The translations under genes and the position numbers were made by a program. Under the pieces are notes generated by a model. The model worked only from the letters and a program-made list of their open reading frames with translations. It had not been told where the DNA came from and searched no databases. From NCBI GenBank assembly GCA_905182995.1, contig CAJJDP010000110.1:272110-336109 (forward strand): a DNA stretch of 64,000 nucleotides. The letters run 5' to 3'. Below are positions 12,623-24,309 of this stretch, piece after piece (the first letter of the stretch is position 1; every line of letters begins with the position of its first letter). Source of the stretch: Paramecium octaurelia. Lineage: Eukaryota > Ciliophora > Oligohymenophorea > Peniculida > Parameciidae.

Positions 12623-13270
12623 TCTTTTAGCAAATAATTATTATATTAAAATTTTATAAATTCATAACTTCTATTCCAACTTCACTACTTTGAACTACTT
12701 TTCATAGCCTTTAGATGCTATCTAAAATATTGTTTTACTTATACGTCATATCTCCTTTCAAATTTGTATAATATGGAATCTGACTTAAAGAAATTAAGTC
12801 ATTCAAGGTTTCTAGTTCTAGATATCAAAAGGGTATTTTTTACCAATATAAACAATTTTATTTATCAAAAATTTGCTGCCATTCAACATCCCTCAAATGA
12901 AAAGAAAGGGAGCTATAAAATTAGAAATAGAAAATTTTAATTAATCTTCAAAATTTTTTTTTTTTTGGATTATATTAGACCCACTGTTCATTTACTGTTG
13001 CAAACATAATTACAATAAATAAAATTAATTCTGTTAATGTCATATTATAAGCAATAAGCGAGAATTCCCAATAGTTTCTTGATTTTAATAATAATGTTTA
13101 GAATTTGATTTGATAGCAGTTAAATTAATGTAAATTGGAGAAAATATCGATATGTATCAGGATAGAAAATGCTTAAGAGATTAATGAATATTAGAAAATA
13201 AAGATATTGAAACTCATCTTATATTAATATTGTTTTAATTATATTATTTTTCTTAATATTTTTAATGTTA
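12623..13270. other. AT-rich spacer, no gene seen
   Basis: About 650 bases with a 13-base T run near 12955 and TGA in all frames. I see no coding stretch, RNA gene or repeat. Confidence 0.6.
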
Positions 13271-14359
13271 TCATTCTATTGATAATTTATAGTTGTATAG
13301 GTCACAACTTTGTAGTTTATTCTAATCAATAGTATGAACTATTCGATTTCCAGTATTAAAATATAATACCGAATGATTTTATGGCGAAGATGTTAATTTA
13401 TCAACTGGATTATAAATAACGCCTAATGGGTTTTGATCTTCATTCGAATTCTCAAATCTATCCATACCAACTGCTATATTATAAATCAATATTGCTGTCT
13501 AATTTAAATTATTTCTATGCTAAATAGCTGTTATGTTTCTAAATGAAATACTTTATCCCCAAGGAGACCAACCCTAATATCCTACATATTAGTAGCGTTT
13601 TTCTAGAGTTGTTGAAACAACAGAATTAACAATCATTTTGTAACTTGTAGATTCATATTAAGTATTATAAAAGTGTACTGAAATAATTGATATATTTTGA
13701 GTAGTTGAATGGATAACTGTCGATTATTTCGATATTATATAAGTATAGGGATCAATTTTTGCATCACCATTGCGATACGGAGTTACAAGATTATTTTTCA
13801 CAAATGCATCTAACCAAAATATTCCATAATTGAATTCTGTTAGTATAATTTTATAGAATGATAAGTTATCTTCTGTGTATTCTGCAAAAGTGACATCAGT
13901 AATATTCATTTATTTTGAATAACTAAAATAGCCATTATCTAAGACGCTTTACTAGGCTTACTTCATAGTCCAACTTGATACTGTTATTACTAACGTAAAC
14001 AGTGTTATTTAGTTAGTCTCCACTGCAAATACTGTATTAAGTCTTCCGGTTATTTTTTGTAATTGTAAATTCACATTAGGAAAATACACAATGTCACCAA
14101 ATTATGAAAAATGAGTATCGTTAATTTATTTATAAGAAATTAAATATGGAGTCTCTAAACCTTTTTAACATCCAACAAAAATATAACCTTGATTATTCGA
14201 AATTATCCATTAACAGGGTGAATTAGATGTTTATGGGAAAGGATTTGAGCTTAATATATTTAGTTAATCATCGATAATAACCACTCTTTTTTCTGACAAA
14301 ATAGCGTCTCTTGTGTTTGAAAGCTTTATGAACTCATATCGATTCAATTGGAGAATCAT
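13271..14359 (-). CDS. unrecognised beta-rich protein, 362 aa
   Basis: A single intronless frame from ATG 14359-14357 to TGA 13273-13271, 363 codons. The sequence alternates short hydrophobic strands with turns (SYKQINDTHFSQFGDIVYFP, QITLFTLVITVSSW, NQTAILIYNIAVGMDRF), which suggests an all-beta fold such as a propeller, but I find no repeat I can count. There is no signal peptide. Hydrophobic segments are too short for membrane helices. W, Y and N are frequent. The frame upstream of the Met meets a TGA within about ten codons, which supports this start. Function unknown. Confidence 0.62.
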
Positions 14360-14668
14360 AAGAATATATTTTGGATATTCATTAAAAATATTATTTCAAA
14401 TCATATTTACTTCTCTACTAGATGGACTGCTTCGCATCTACAGTAACAGAGAATTTAGAACGCACTTAGAAATATCTAATTACTAATAAAAATATTATTG
14501 AGTCTTGAGATCTCATTAGTCTTCTAGAAATGATATATAGATCAAATGTGGAACTTGCTCCTAAAAAATATTTAGCTTGTCATCATAAGAAACCAACAAA
14601 TTTTAATTTTCAACATTAGAAATTTATATTTATATATATAATGATGATAAAATTATAAAAATATAAAA
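14360..14668. other. spacer, no gene seen
   Basis: About 310 bases of AT-rich sequence between two minus-strand genes. Short open stretches on the minus strand near 14420 end at TGA and do not join the neighbouring gene by a recognisable intron. Confidence 0.5.
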
Positions 14669-15410
14669 TCACTTTTTTAAAGCTTAAGCTGGCTTAACAC
14701 TACTCTGATAAGCTGGCTTTTGGAATTTAGAGGCTGGAGTTAACTAATTTCTTCTCATTGTTGATTTTTTTTCAGATATTGGAATCGAGTGAGGTTGTAT
14801 TGTTAAATTTGATAATTATTGCTGTTACATAATTGGCTTTATTGCTTATTGCTATTATTAAGATATTGATTATTATTAAGTATTTTCAGTGTCAGGCTTC
14901 CCGTTTCCACCCTATAATTCTCTTTCAAACTACTTGAGTTGTCTTTGAAATCCAAAGTTAGGGCAAACTACACTTCTTTTTAATCTAACAAATTAAAAGG
15001 CTTCCGAAAATGACATTGCCTATTTTCTCATAAGATATGCAATAACTGTTGCAGCTGATCTGGAAACCCCAGCTGCACAATGCACAAGCACACTTCCCTT
15101 TTGCAATCCCTCGTCTATTTATTAATAGGTGTCTCCCCATATTCTCTTGATATTACATGATTCAATATCTAGAATATTGTAAACCTATGATTAATTATCG
15201 AATCTATACTTTATGGACAATATCGGCATTAGAAGGGTATTTAACATTCAATCCAGATGCTACTGTTAATACAGTTTTGATATTCTTTTATTTCAAGAGC
15301 TATTAATTGATTGCTGCAGTGTAGTCTCCTAACCACAAAGCTCCTTAACTTTCAGTTTAATCTAAGATAATATTCATGCTTTTGTAGTTATTGATGCCTC
15401 TGAATAGCAT
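14669..15410 (-). CDS. dual-specificity protein phosphatase with Gln-rich C-terminal tail
   Basis: 238 aa after removing intron 15185-15209. The catalytic loop is HCAAGVSRSAATVIAYLMR (HCxxGxxRS, with nucleophile Cys and phosphate-binding Arg), preceded by an N-terminal LWLGDYTAAIN segment and a WGDTY segment that carries the general-acid Asp position. The order and size match a small DUSP that removes phosphate from Ser/Thr and Tyr. The end of the domain reads VRLKRSVVCPNFGFQRQLKQFE, the usual conserved PNxGF helix. After it comes a 75-residue tail with Q runs made of TAA, TAG and CAA. The first Met (MLFRGINNY) was chosen; an upstream exon cannot be excluded because the frame is open a few codons further and a possible 33-nt intron lies there. 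Confidence 0.92.
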
Positions 15411-16086
15411 ATTGATGCTGCCTTATATTCTAGAAATAAAAATAATTAATCAATTTAATTACCAATTTAGTTCATATTTATATGAACTAAATCCTTACAA
15501 ACTTGATAGATTTCGATAATTCTGGTTTTTTATGATTCTTCATTTCATTTTGAATGTATTAATGCAGCCTTCATTCTTTATTTCATATTTTACTTGAATT
15601 CCTAAGTCAATTTAGAAGTAAATTAAATTTATAATATAAAGCAGATTTTTGTGTGATAATCAATCAAAACTATTGTGAAATGAAAATTTTACATGTTCAA
15701 AAACTAAATTCAATATACTTTATTTGCAATTTAATTGTTTCCTTAAAAGACTAAAGTGATAAACCAAAATTAATTATTAAGAATTAATTTTAATGGAATA
15801 TTAGATCTAAATTTAATGCTTTTTAATGGCTTACGCTATCCATCTTATACCACTTGATGAAATCGGCTTTCATTTTACTTGTTGTTTTGACTCAAGTCAA
15901 AGAATTCAATGAGAAAATCATCATGTAAATATCTTTTTTTTTAAAAAATAATCTATTTTATTTTTTGTATTTATCTCTGTTATATTTATTATATCAATTA
16001 TTTAAATTTCTACAAAACTCTAATCAAGCTGATTTTATTATGATGAGATTAATTATCAATTCACATAATAATATATCGAATAAGAA
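15411..16086. other. spacer with an isolated signal-peptide-like ORF
   Basis: Mostly AT-rich DNA. A plus-strand ATG at 15857 starts MKSAFILLVVLTQVKEFNEK, which looks like a signal peptide, but its frame continues into low-quality translation and no intron joins it to the next coding stretch. It may be the first exon of the following gene with a boundary I could not place. Confidence 0.35.
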
Positions 16087-16407
16087 ATGCTAGAAATTAC
16101 TATTTAACAAAATTCTATCTCTGATATTTTTGATGAATTTGTTGAGATCGATGTTGAAGCACTTTTTGAAAAAAAGTATACCTAATTATGCGAAAGAAGA
16201 ATGAAGAAGATTAAAAAAACCGGTAAATTTACAGCGAAATTATTAAGCATAGAGAATATAAAAAGTGGCAATACAATACAATAGAAGATATTTTTATTTG
16301 CAGCCAAGGGATCGAAGTACACATTAACATTTAACAATAATTAAAAATCAATTTAGAATAAATTAATCATTGATCCACTTTATGAATCCTATTTAAATAT
16401 TCTCTGA
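16087..16407 (+). CDS. unrecognised small protein (about 106 aa, 5' end uncertain)
   Basis: The frame ending at TGA 16405-16407 reads as convincing protein: acidic first half (SISDIFDEFVEIDVEALFEK), then a basic half (RRMKKIKKTGKFTAKLLSIE). The frame is open upstream to TGA 16030-16032, and ATG 16087 is the first start in it. The upstream signal-peptide-like ORF at 15857 is in another frame, and the intron that would join them (15925-16028) puts a TGA at the junction. No domain is recognised. The gene converges on the giant PAS gene, 33 bp away. Confidence 0.45.
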
Positions 16408-16440
16408 TGGCTTTTATTCGTTGGATGAGATTCAATGGTA

Positions 16441-19400
16441 TCATTGATAATAGCAAGGTTGTTCTTCTGATCTAAAAGATTGCATACATATATTTACTTC
16501 ATTATTAATTTTGTTAGCAATGGGCCACCAGAATAATAAATACACGAGGACTAAGACAACTAAGAAAACTATGAAAATGGTGACGGTGGTAGTTGTATTG
16601 GTATCAATGTCTTTTTGCAGACTCTGATTAAACGTAACCAATAATTATTGGAAGATAGACCTAATATAAATGTCCTGCATTTAATCTAATTTTATGAAGA
16701 ATAATGTACTTATTTCAACGGCAGCAATATCTGTATACATTAGAGATAATATTTTATTAGTTTATAGGTTATCTGTGAAATTGTAGGTGGTTCCTGAAAT
16801 AGTGGTGGATGTAGAATCATTAAGGAGGGAATCATAGACAGTGAGTAAATATCTGAGATTCTCAAAATGTCTGGATAGAGCCAAGGCTAGAGATTCATCT
16901 ACAATTCCTTTAACAAATGCTTAGCAAGTAGCCAGATCCACAGGAGCAACTTGGATGACTTATGCACAGGCTCCCGCTTTCATGATTGAATCAAAGTAAT
17001 CATTGTAAAGTGTATTGTGATAACCCAAATTTAATGAATGATCCTTTTGCATGTTAGTATTAAGGTTGTATAAGTCTTTAACAAAATCTGTGGAAATAGT
17101 CTTTGAAACATTATTTTTAACAGGGAAGGCAGAGTCCCACAACATTTGTCTAAACACATTATTAGCAAACGTGATTGAAGGAACTGCAAGTGAAGTGGCA
17201 TTCATTTCCTGAATCAGTTATTACATTGAACTTTGTAAATTAGCACCAATAAGATAATGAGCAATAAAATAAGCAATCAACAATCCCATTGAAATGATGA
17301 ATTTAATGTAAAAGTTACGTTTATCTTTGGAATCATACTTGTACTTCTTTCTTTTCTTTCTTCTTCCAAATTCCTCCACCACTCCTTCTCCTTCCTCATT
17401 TTCCTCAAACGATGCATCATTCTCTTGGTTTGCATCTTCATCTTCACCTATTTATAGAGTATTCGAAAAGGCTTCGCACTTAGCAAACAATTGCTTAACT
17501 TTAGCTAAAGGAATCTCTAAGAATAACTTAATGACCTCTTCTTGATTCTAGGATACCAAACTAAAGGCACAAGCAATCCACGGTATGGATATGACAGTAA
17601 ATACACAAGCAACAATAAGAAGCACAAGTAATACATTAGAATCATAAGCTAAGTTTATAAGTTGATTTGTATAAAGATCTGCACTCTCCAATGTTGCTTG
17701 ATAATAATCATTGAGCAAATTATACCTAATGAAAAAGATAGAATCAGCCTCAGGAGTAAAATCTTGTATATTAAAATTCATAACTTCAAATGCTTTAGAA
17801 ATGATCTATGAAGTTCCTTGATTGATATCCACTAATTAATTGCTTTCAGTTCCACTGGTATCCTTACTAATCATCTTAATAGTATTAGTAGTCATTAATT
17901 CATCTTGTCTACCTGATACTTCAGTAGAGGATTGAATTTTAGATTGGATATCCTTCAAATCACTTATTGTAGTGTTCATATTTGTCAATTATGTTTTTAC
18001 TTTCTCATCTGTGGCTAAAACATTGATTTTATTCAATCTGCACAATTCCATAATCTACCATTGTATTCTTTGACCTAAGGCTACTCTTATATTAGAATCT
18101 TGCATCATTATGTATCCTTCTTGGATATCAGAAAATAACTATTATGTCAATACATAATCAAGTAATCCCAAAACACCCAGACAGATAATTAATACAGCAG
18201 CACTCCATTTAAAACAAATCATGCTGGTTTAATTGACATTTCTACTTTCTTATAGGAATTGAACAAAAGTTCTTCTAGATTTATAAATGTTAGCATGACC
18301 TCCTTCTACTTCATCTTCATCGTCTTCTTTTTATATTTATTGCATTCCTGCATTTCCTGCTCCTTTTTTTTGTTCATTTTCCTCTTCCTCATCTGAATCT
18401 TGATTCTTAAATTCTTCAATATCAAAAAGTTATCCATTGATGTATTTCATTGTTCTGATTCCCAAAGCTAAATCAATCTTATCATCCTTTTCTCCGACAT
18501 TGGAAGAAGGTGTCTTTTCATCTTCCTTCAAAGGTTCTCTTTGTGAGTAATCAAAGGTCTCATCTTGTTTCACACTTGAAATAGCAGACATCTAGAAATT
18601 CTAATCTCCTGAATACTCTCCAACATACTAGTGTTGAGCCTAATCAAATTAGAAATAGAATTTGGTTTATGATTATTATTTCTTTTATTAAGATTAATCA
18701 TTAGGATTGAGAAAGGATTTCTCCTATTTGTTGTTTTCAATCTTGATTATATACCCTTGTAATTTAGAATCTCTAAACATGATCTCTCCAGCCGTTATAT
18801 TAAATTTGCCCTAAACTGATTAGTCTCTATTCTTAAAATTGATATCTGCTTCTGCTCCTGTTTTATTCAAATACTCAGTGATGTTTTCTTAGAAATTAGG
18901 TATTATATCTGTAACCTTAGTCTTCTTTTTTGTGATGTAATTAAGATCTATATGAAACATCGTAATAAAAGTAGCTGAAATATTTTCAATCTCTTGAGTC
19001 TATCCATTCACAATCATAAACGCTACATTTTTAAATACTTTTTCTTGTCTCATGGCTCCAAAGAACTAGGCACCATGTATAAATGATGGGACATATCTCA
19101 CATAGATAAAGAAGGGGAATATATATCCATTCTTCGATTTTCCAATAATCATTCTTTCTCTATTCATTATTCTGCTTTCGTAAGTTTACAAGTATGTTTC
19201 CATAAATTAATCATGTGATTAAGCAAATACATTAGGCATCAAGATATTAACTTTTCTATTTATCAATTCACTCTTAGAATATCCAAACATTTTGGATGCT
19301 GACATATTCAATCCTATGATTCTACCAAAAGTCACATCTTCAGCTGAAATACTAATTAACGCAGTGGATTCATTAGGAAAATCATTGATGTTGTTAGTTA

Positions 19401-21288
19401 TTTTGCCTCTGTCCATATTGACTGAATAAAAGTTCTTCAATCTTTCCAATACTTCTTCAGCTGATTCTTTATCATACAGAATATCCACTAGATATCTCGA
19501 ATAAATCATCATCAAATTTGGAGGAACATCTAGATTCATTTTAATGATTCGTTTCCATGAGTCTTCCAACATTTTATCTATAAACATCATTCTAGTTCCA
19601 ACATCATACAATTTTCCTAGATCTGGGGTATCCTCACTCAATTGAGACCAAAATTCTATATGTTGTGAGGCTGACTTTTCAATTTATGCTCTAATCTCCC
19701 TTAGATTATTTTCAGTTGTCAATTCATTTACTGCATCAATACCGGCAGCTGGATTTTTAGATGATTTTGAATTTTCAAACATTTGCTCTTCTATCAACTT
19801 CTTTAATCTGTAGATAATGAATTATTCATCGACATATGGCTTCTCTTATTCTGCTGCTACCAATTCTTATAATGCTTGTTGATTCGATTGCATTTTCTCC
19901 ATCAAAAATAAAGAATGAGAAATTCGTAATTCTGTGCAATTGGGAAATCTGGTTAAGGATAAGGTAAATATTCTTTCAATAATGTAGACTAACACCACAT
20001 ACTACTCTTTAATTTCATCATCCTAATTTTACAATTTAAAGTTCTTCTGGAACTTAGCAATTTTCTTATTCCCCATGTTTTTGGCTTAGCAAGGACAGTC
20101 TTCTCTTTTGCAAATTGTCCTATGGTATTCTACAAACCCATCCAATAAAGTGGCTATGTTTCTATCTGTATGATAGTAATTCAAAAATTTGGTTAAATAT
20201 TGCAACTGTTGAATTGCTTAATTTAGTGAATCAAATTTATTTGAGTCAATCATCATTATATCATATCTGTACTCCTTCCTAAGCATAACGATCAATAGCA
20301 ATAAGGGACTTCCAAAGACCCATAAATAAGGTGCACCTTCATAATAGGTCTCTTCGACGATGATACCAAAAATGATCATACAAATTGTCCACATGATTAT
20401 GGCATGTTGTGAGTTCAATACTTTTGAATAGTAGTAATTAAGATAGACACTTGATTTGTTGAATGAGAAAAATTAAATGACTGCGAATAGTGTTATTATG
20501 ATGACCACTAAGATTCTTAATTCACTTACATTCAGTAAAGTGAAACATAATACTAAAATGATTTTAAAAATTAAGAACTTCATATCATCTCTGCCTGATG
20601 TCTTGCAAAGTGGATTATTGGGTTGGAATCGAGATTCATAAAATGTCATCGTAACCAATCCACTGATGCAAATCAAAATGAATGCGGCGATGGCTGATAA
20701 AAATGCGTGAAGTAAGTAATTTCCAGTGTAGCACTCTTAATCCGAATAATATTTGTGATATCCAGTCCCTGAGTCGCAATAGAAGATAGTCAAAAAGAGA
20801 TGCAGGGCAGGCATAAAGAAAATGTAGTTGAGGACTTCAAAAAATATTTTGAGGACAACCAATGGTCCACTCAACTTACCTACTGACGTGGTTTATGCTT
20901 TAATTGCAATGAAAATGATTAAAATTATTAGTAACAGGAAGAACCCCATGATGATGTAGAGCACTAAAATGAAGCTTTGAAATTCCACGTTCTTCAGGTA
21001 TGGGGAAATCATAAAGTACCCAAAAAATGATTGAAATGACTCCGACCATGATTTCACCTTCCATAATGATAAAAACTATCATAATCACGAATATATGTAT
21101 ACTTCATCACTAAAAGCAAAGTAAAACACTTGGAAGCTCTCAATCAGAACAAAAAAGATGTAAAGAAAAAGCGGGAAGTTCTCACCAGAAATTAAATAGT
21201 AGATGATTTCAAAAAGAAGATTCTTAAAAGAGTTTTGCATCTTGTCCAAAGCTGATTTATCATCATCAAATATAGAAACACCTTGCAT
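16441..21288 (-). CDS. giant multi-membrane PAS-domain protein (tmcB-like ciliate family)
   Basis: 1606 aa with one intron (21076-21102, 27 nt, contains no in-frame TGA but is GTATAC..GATAG). The N-terminal about 400 residues hold about nine membrane helices (for example ISGLVTMTF followed by FKIILVLCFTLLNV). After these comes a helical cytosolic part with a Cys cluster CKREDCPC. A PAS domain sits near residues 600-730: TALISISAEDVTFGRIIGLN, ASKMFGYSKSELINRKVNIL and the PAC part MIIGKSKNGYIFPFFIYV. An acidic stretch and three or more C-terminal membrane helices follow (SAAVLIICLGVLGLLDYVL, SNVLLVLLIVACVF, TIFIVFLVVLVLVYLLFWW). This architecture matches proteins annotated in ciliates as PAS or tmcB-like; their function is unknown, a sensory or scaffolding role being assumed. 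The second giant gene at 28237-32695 has the same plan. Confidence 0.85.
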
Positions 21289-21378
21289 GTTTTAATGTTA
21301 TTTATATATATAATAATAAAATGAATGTTTATCTCTGAATAATTTTATATATCAAATCCCCATATATATTAATGAATA

Positions 21379-22744
21379 TCACACTTTTTTCCTCCATATG
21401 ATTATATTCACCTGCTGTTATTGCTAATTACTTATTGTCAGTTTGATCTCGAAGATTCGTTTGTCGTACTATCTCAAAATGCAATTGCTACACGAATATC
21501 CGTAATCGTAAGGCAGAAACAAAAGTGTGGAGCAGGCACTTTTGAATTTGAATTACAATTTAAATACTTGATTGATTGAATCGTATTGATGATGGAAAAC
21601 TTATTCTGCACAAATGGATTAAGCATACGGTCTTTTTAATGCATCCAACTTCAGTGCTTGCTATATGCTTCCCTTGTATGTCCTTCAATATAAACACAAT
21701 ATCTTACCAAGAGGATTGGAAATAATCTGCATAATTGAGTAATCGGTTTAACAGATATTCATCAGTGCCACTGAATTCAGACAAGAATGTTGAAACTTAG
21801 GCATGTTTACCGACGTGAATTTCCAGCCACATGGAATAATAGTTCAGATTTGTTGCTAATTCCTTGAAGTAATCCGATTTGTAGTTGATTCTATAACTGT
21901 AGGCCTCTTTCTTGCGATATTCATTTCCATTGATATTGTCATCGAATCCTGACCCTATAAAATCTGTGTCTTGTGTCTAATAGAATACAATTTTCGATTT
22001 CTCCACTTCCCTTATGTACGAATTCACCTTCTAATAGAATGGCATTATCAATTGTCTATTGTTCCACCCTGGCCATATGCATTAATAGTACGTCCTATGA
22101 TAATTACCGCATTGTGGGTTGTTCAGAAGGTCGTACCCAATGACATTCTCCTCATTCTTCATCTTTTCAGCTATCTTTTACCAAAATAAGCCAAAGTATT
22201 CAGTTAAGTTGTTTGCGTTCTTGTACAGGCTTTCGAAATTGTTGCCCACATCGTCAGTTTTAAGGAATGAATCAAAATTCGTGGAGCATTAATCTTTGTT
22301 GGGATACAGATCAAATTTTATTTTCCCATAATTATCATAAGGAACTGGAAAGTTTGTCCTTTGAATTGCCCAATCTGGAAATCCATATCCACAGAATTGT
22401 TTGCTCAGCAATACATGATCTGCAACCAAAATAACAGAAAAATTATTTTTCTTCGCTTATTAAACAATGTGTTCCAAATCAGTTAAATATGTTTAATTGT
22501 AAGTTACGTTGTTTTGAGATGTAGGCTTTTAAGGGATTAGTTGATCAAGGAAAACAGAAATTCTTAGAAGATTGAATCCACTTTTTGAAAGTGCAATTAA
22601 ATCATCGTCGCTTATTTTTGTTAAAGGATAATCATTAAGATTGAGTCCGTGAAATATTTTTATTGTCTCATTCTTATCTATATAATACCCATTTTGAAAT
22701 TCACATAGCACGATTGAGATTAGGTAATTAAAAATAATTATCAT
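21379..22744 (-). CDS. secreted GH5 glycosidase, endoglycoceramidase-like, acid/base Glu replaced
   Basis: 446 aa with one intron (21683-21707, AAG acceptor). Residues 1-15 are a signal peptide (MIIIFNYLISIVLCE). The TIM-barrel landmarks of GH5 follow in order: FHGLNLNDYPL, FNLLRISVFLDQL, VILVADHVLLSK, CGYGFPDWA (close to the CGxGxPxWA of endoglycoceramidases), VIGYDLLNNPQC, then LSEFSGTDEY with the nucleophile Glu, and RPYAQSICAE. In active members the fourth-strand motif is NEP, with Glu as acid/base. Here it is NNP (codons aac aac cca at about 22110), so normal hydrolysis is doubtful. The stop is TGA 21381-21379. Its ATG overlaps the terminal TGA of the broken upstream gene (22741-22743). 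Confidence 0.85.
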
Positions 22745-24252
22745 TTATTAATATTCAATGCTGATATGACCAATTTAACCCTACCTGAAGCGTTTCCCAC
22801 TCTTTATCCATTCTTGTCCCATTAAGTTAACTAGCATTATCCTATCCTTGATTTGCAACTGCAATTAAACCCACTTCTCCAAGCATCTCTATCCTGGTTG
22901 CAAATTCCAGTATCACAAATTTTATATTGAATCGTATTTCAAGTTATACTCCTATTTCCGGATTGAACTTTGAATTGAATACTTTAAATCAATGAATTTT
23001 TTAATCCTTCTGCGTAAGTACAGCTTCCATTTTGACATTCGAAGGAGATTCATCTTGGTTGATCTTTCTTCATCAAACATACTTGAAGCCGTTGAAAAAT
23101 AATTGTACCCTTTTTTTTATCAATAAACCCCAGATTGTAATATTATCTGATTTAGATATTAAAGAAGGGATTTAGCAAAGTAATAATTTAGTAATGATCC
23201 AAATTAAGTTAGTATAGCTAAAGTTATGAAATGATTGATGCTCAATTTTCTTTAAAGGATACATTAAAAATGATATAATAATTTGCAAGTTAAGGTTGAT
23301 CCATTTTCTTTAAATAATAAAAGTAAAAACATTAATTCCAAAATTAAAGATCATAACTCAGTAGCTCTTTTTATTTATATTTTTGACCACCTACATTTCA
23401 TTTGAATCCAAACCAATACATAGAGTTCAAAGAATACAAGTTTTTAGTATTAAATTCTCTAATGCATTTATTCTTTAATACAATTGAATATTGAGATATA
23501 TATTTATTTATTAACTCATCCTGACAAAACATATCAATTTTGCTTCTTTACAATTACCAGAAATATATTGGATCATTCTAAATCTCATATTCCAACACAT
23601 TGCATTCTTCATAATGCAATTTGGGAACTCTAGTTGAAATATATCAACTAAATCAATTTCATTTTTCAACATTGCTCCTAAATTTCTTCGATCATCTGAA
23701 TCAAATAGAATTTGCCAAAGTTGCCCTATTTTTAAGCAACCCTGGATTAATGACTATATTCATTTACTCTTAAAATCAATTATTTGATGAGCTGGGATTT
23801 CTATTCTAGTGACAACCCAATCTGAAGATTCTTCTCTAAAAATCTATCTATTTAGGTCAATCTTATTGAGCATCAAGAACAACCTAAGTATTGTATTTTC
23901 AGGTTATCTCCCTGCATTTCCAATAGATATTCATTATTTAATACTCCTCTTGAGGACATTCCTCTATTTGCAATCGAATTACATTATACCTTATAAGATT
24001 ATATTTAATAATAATTACTATAAATCAATTTAGGAGTTGACAATCTTCATCGTATTAAGGGTGTCATAATGCCGAGATGATCAATTATGATGAAATGTGG
24101 AGCTGGTATGAAGTCTACATTATGGTCATGGAATATTCTGATTACTTCATTCTGATGAAAAATAATGCAGCTCTTGGTTCATCAACAAAATTACCATGAT
24201 TATTAATGTGAATCGATAGGGCGATGCCCATAATACATAATAAAAACAGCAT
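22741..24252 (-). pseudogene. decayed secreted-protein gene with many in-frame TGAs and frame breaks
   Basis: The 5' end starts like a real gene: ATG 24252-24250, signal peptide MLFLLCIMGIALS, then NNHGNFVDEPRAALF and, one base out of frame, IFHDHNVDFIPAPHFIIID. Further stretches read as clear protein: SDWVVTRIEIPAHQIIDF, QLWQILFDSDDRRNLGAMLK, LVDIFQLEFPNCIMKNAMCW, and Cys-rich ends FECQNGSCTYAEGL, ICDTGICNQDRDAW. Between them lie at least six TGA codons in frame and two or more one-base shifts. Several TGAs sit where Trp would fit, but the same stretches also use TGG for Trp, and intact neighbours never have internal TGA. Decay is therefore the simplest reading. The family is not recognised. 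The last TGA overlaps the start of the GH5 gene. Confidence 0.7.
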
Positions 24253-24309
24253 ATTTAATTGAATATCCTTTGAATTCCAAATATAATTAAAAAAATCGTT
24301 AAAAAATAA

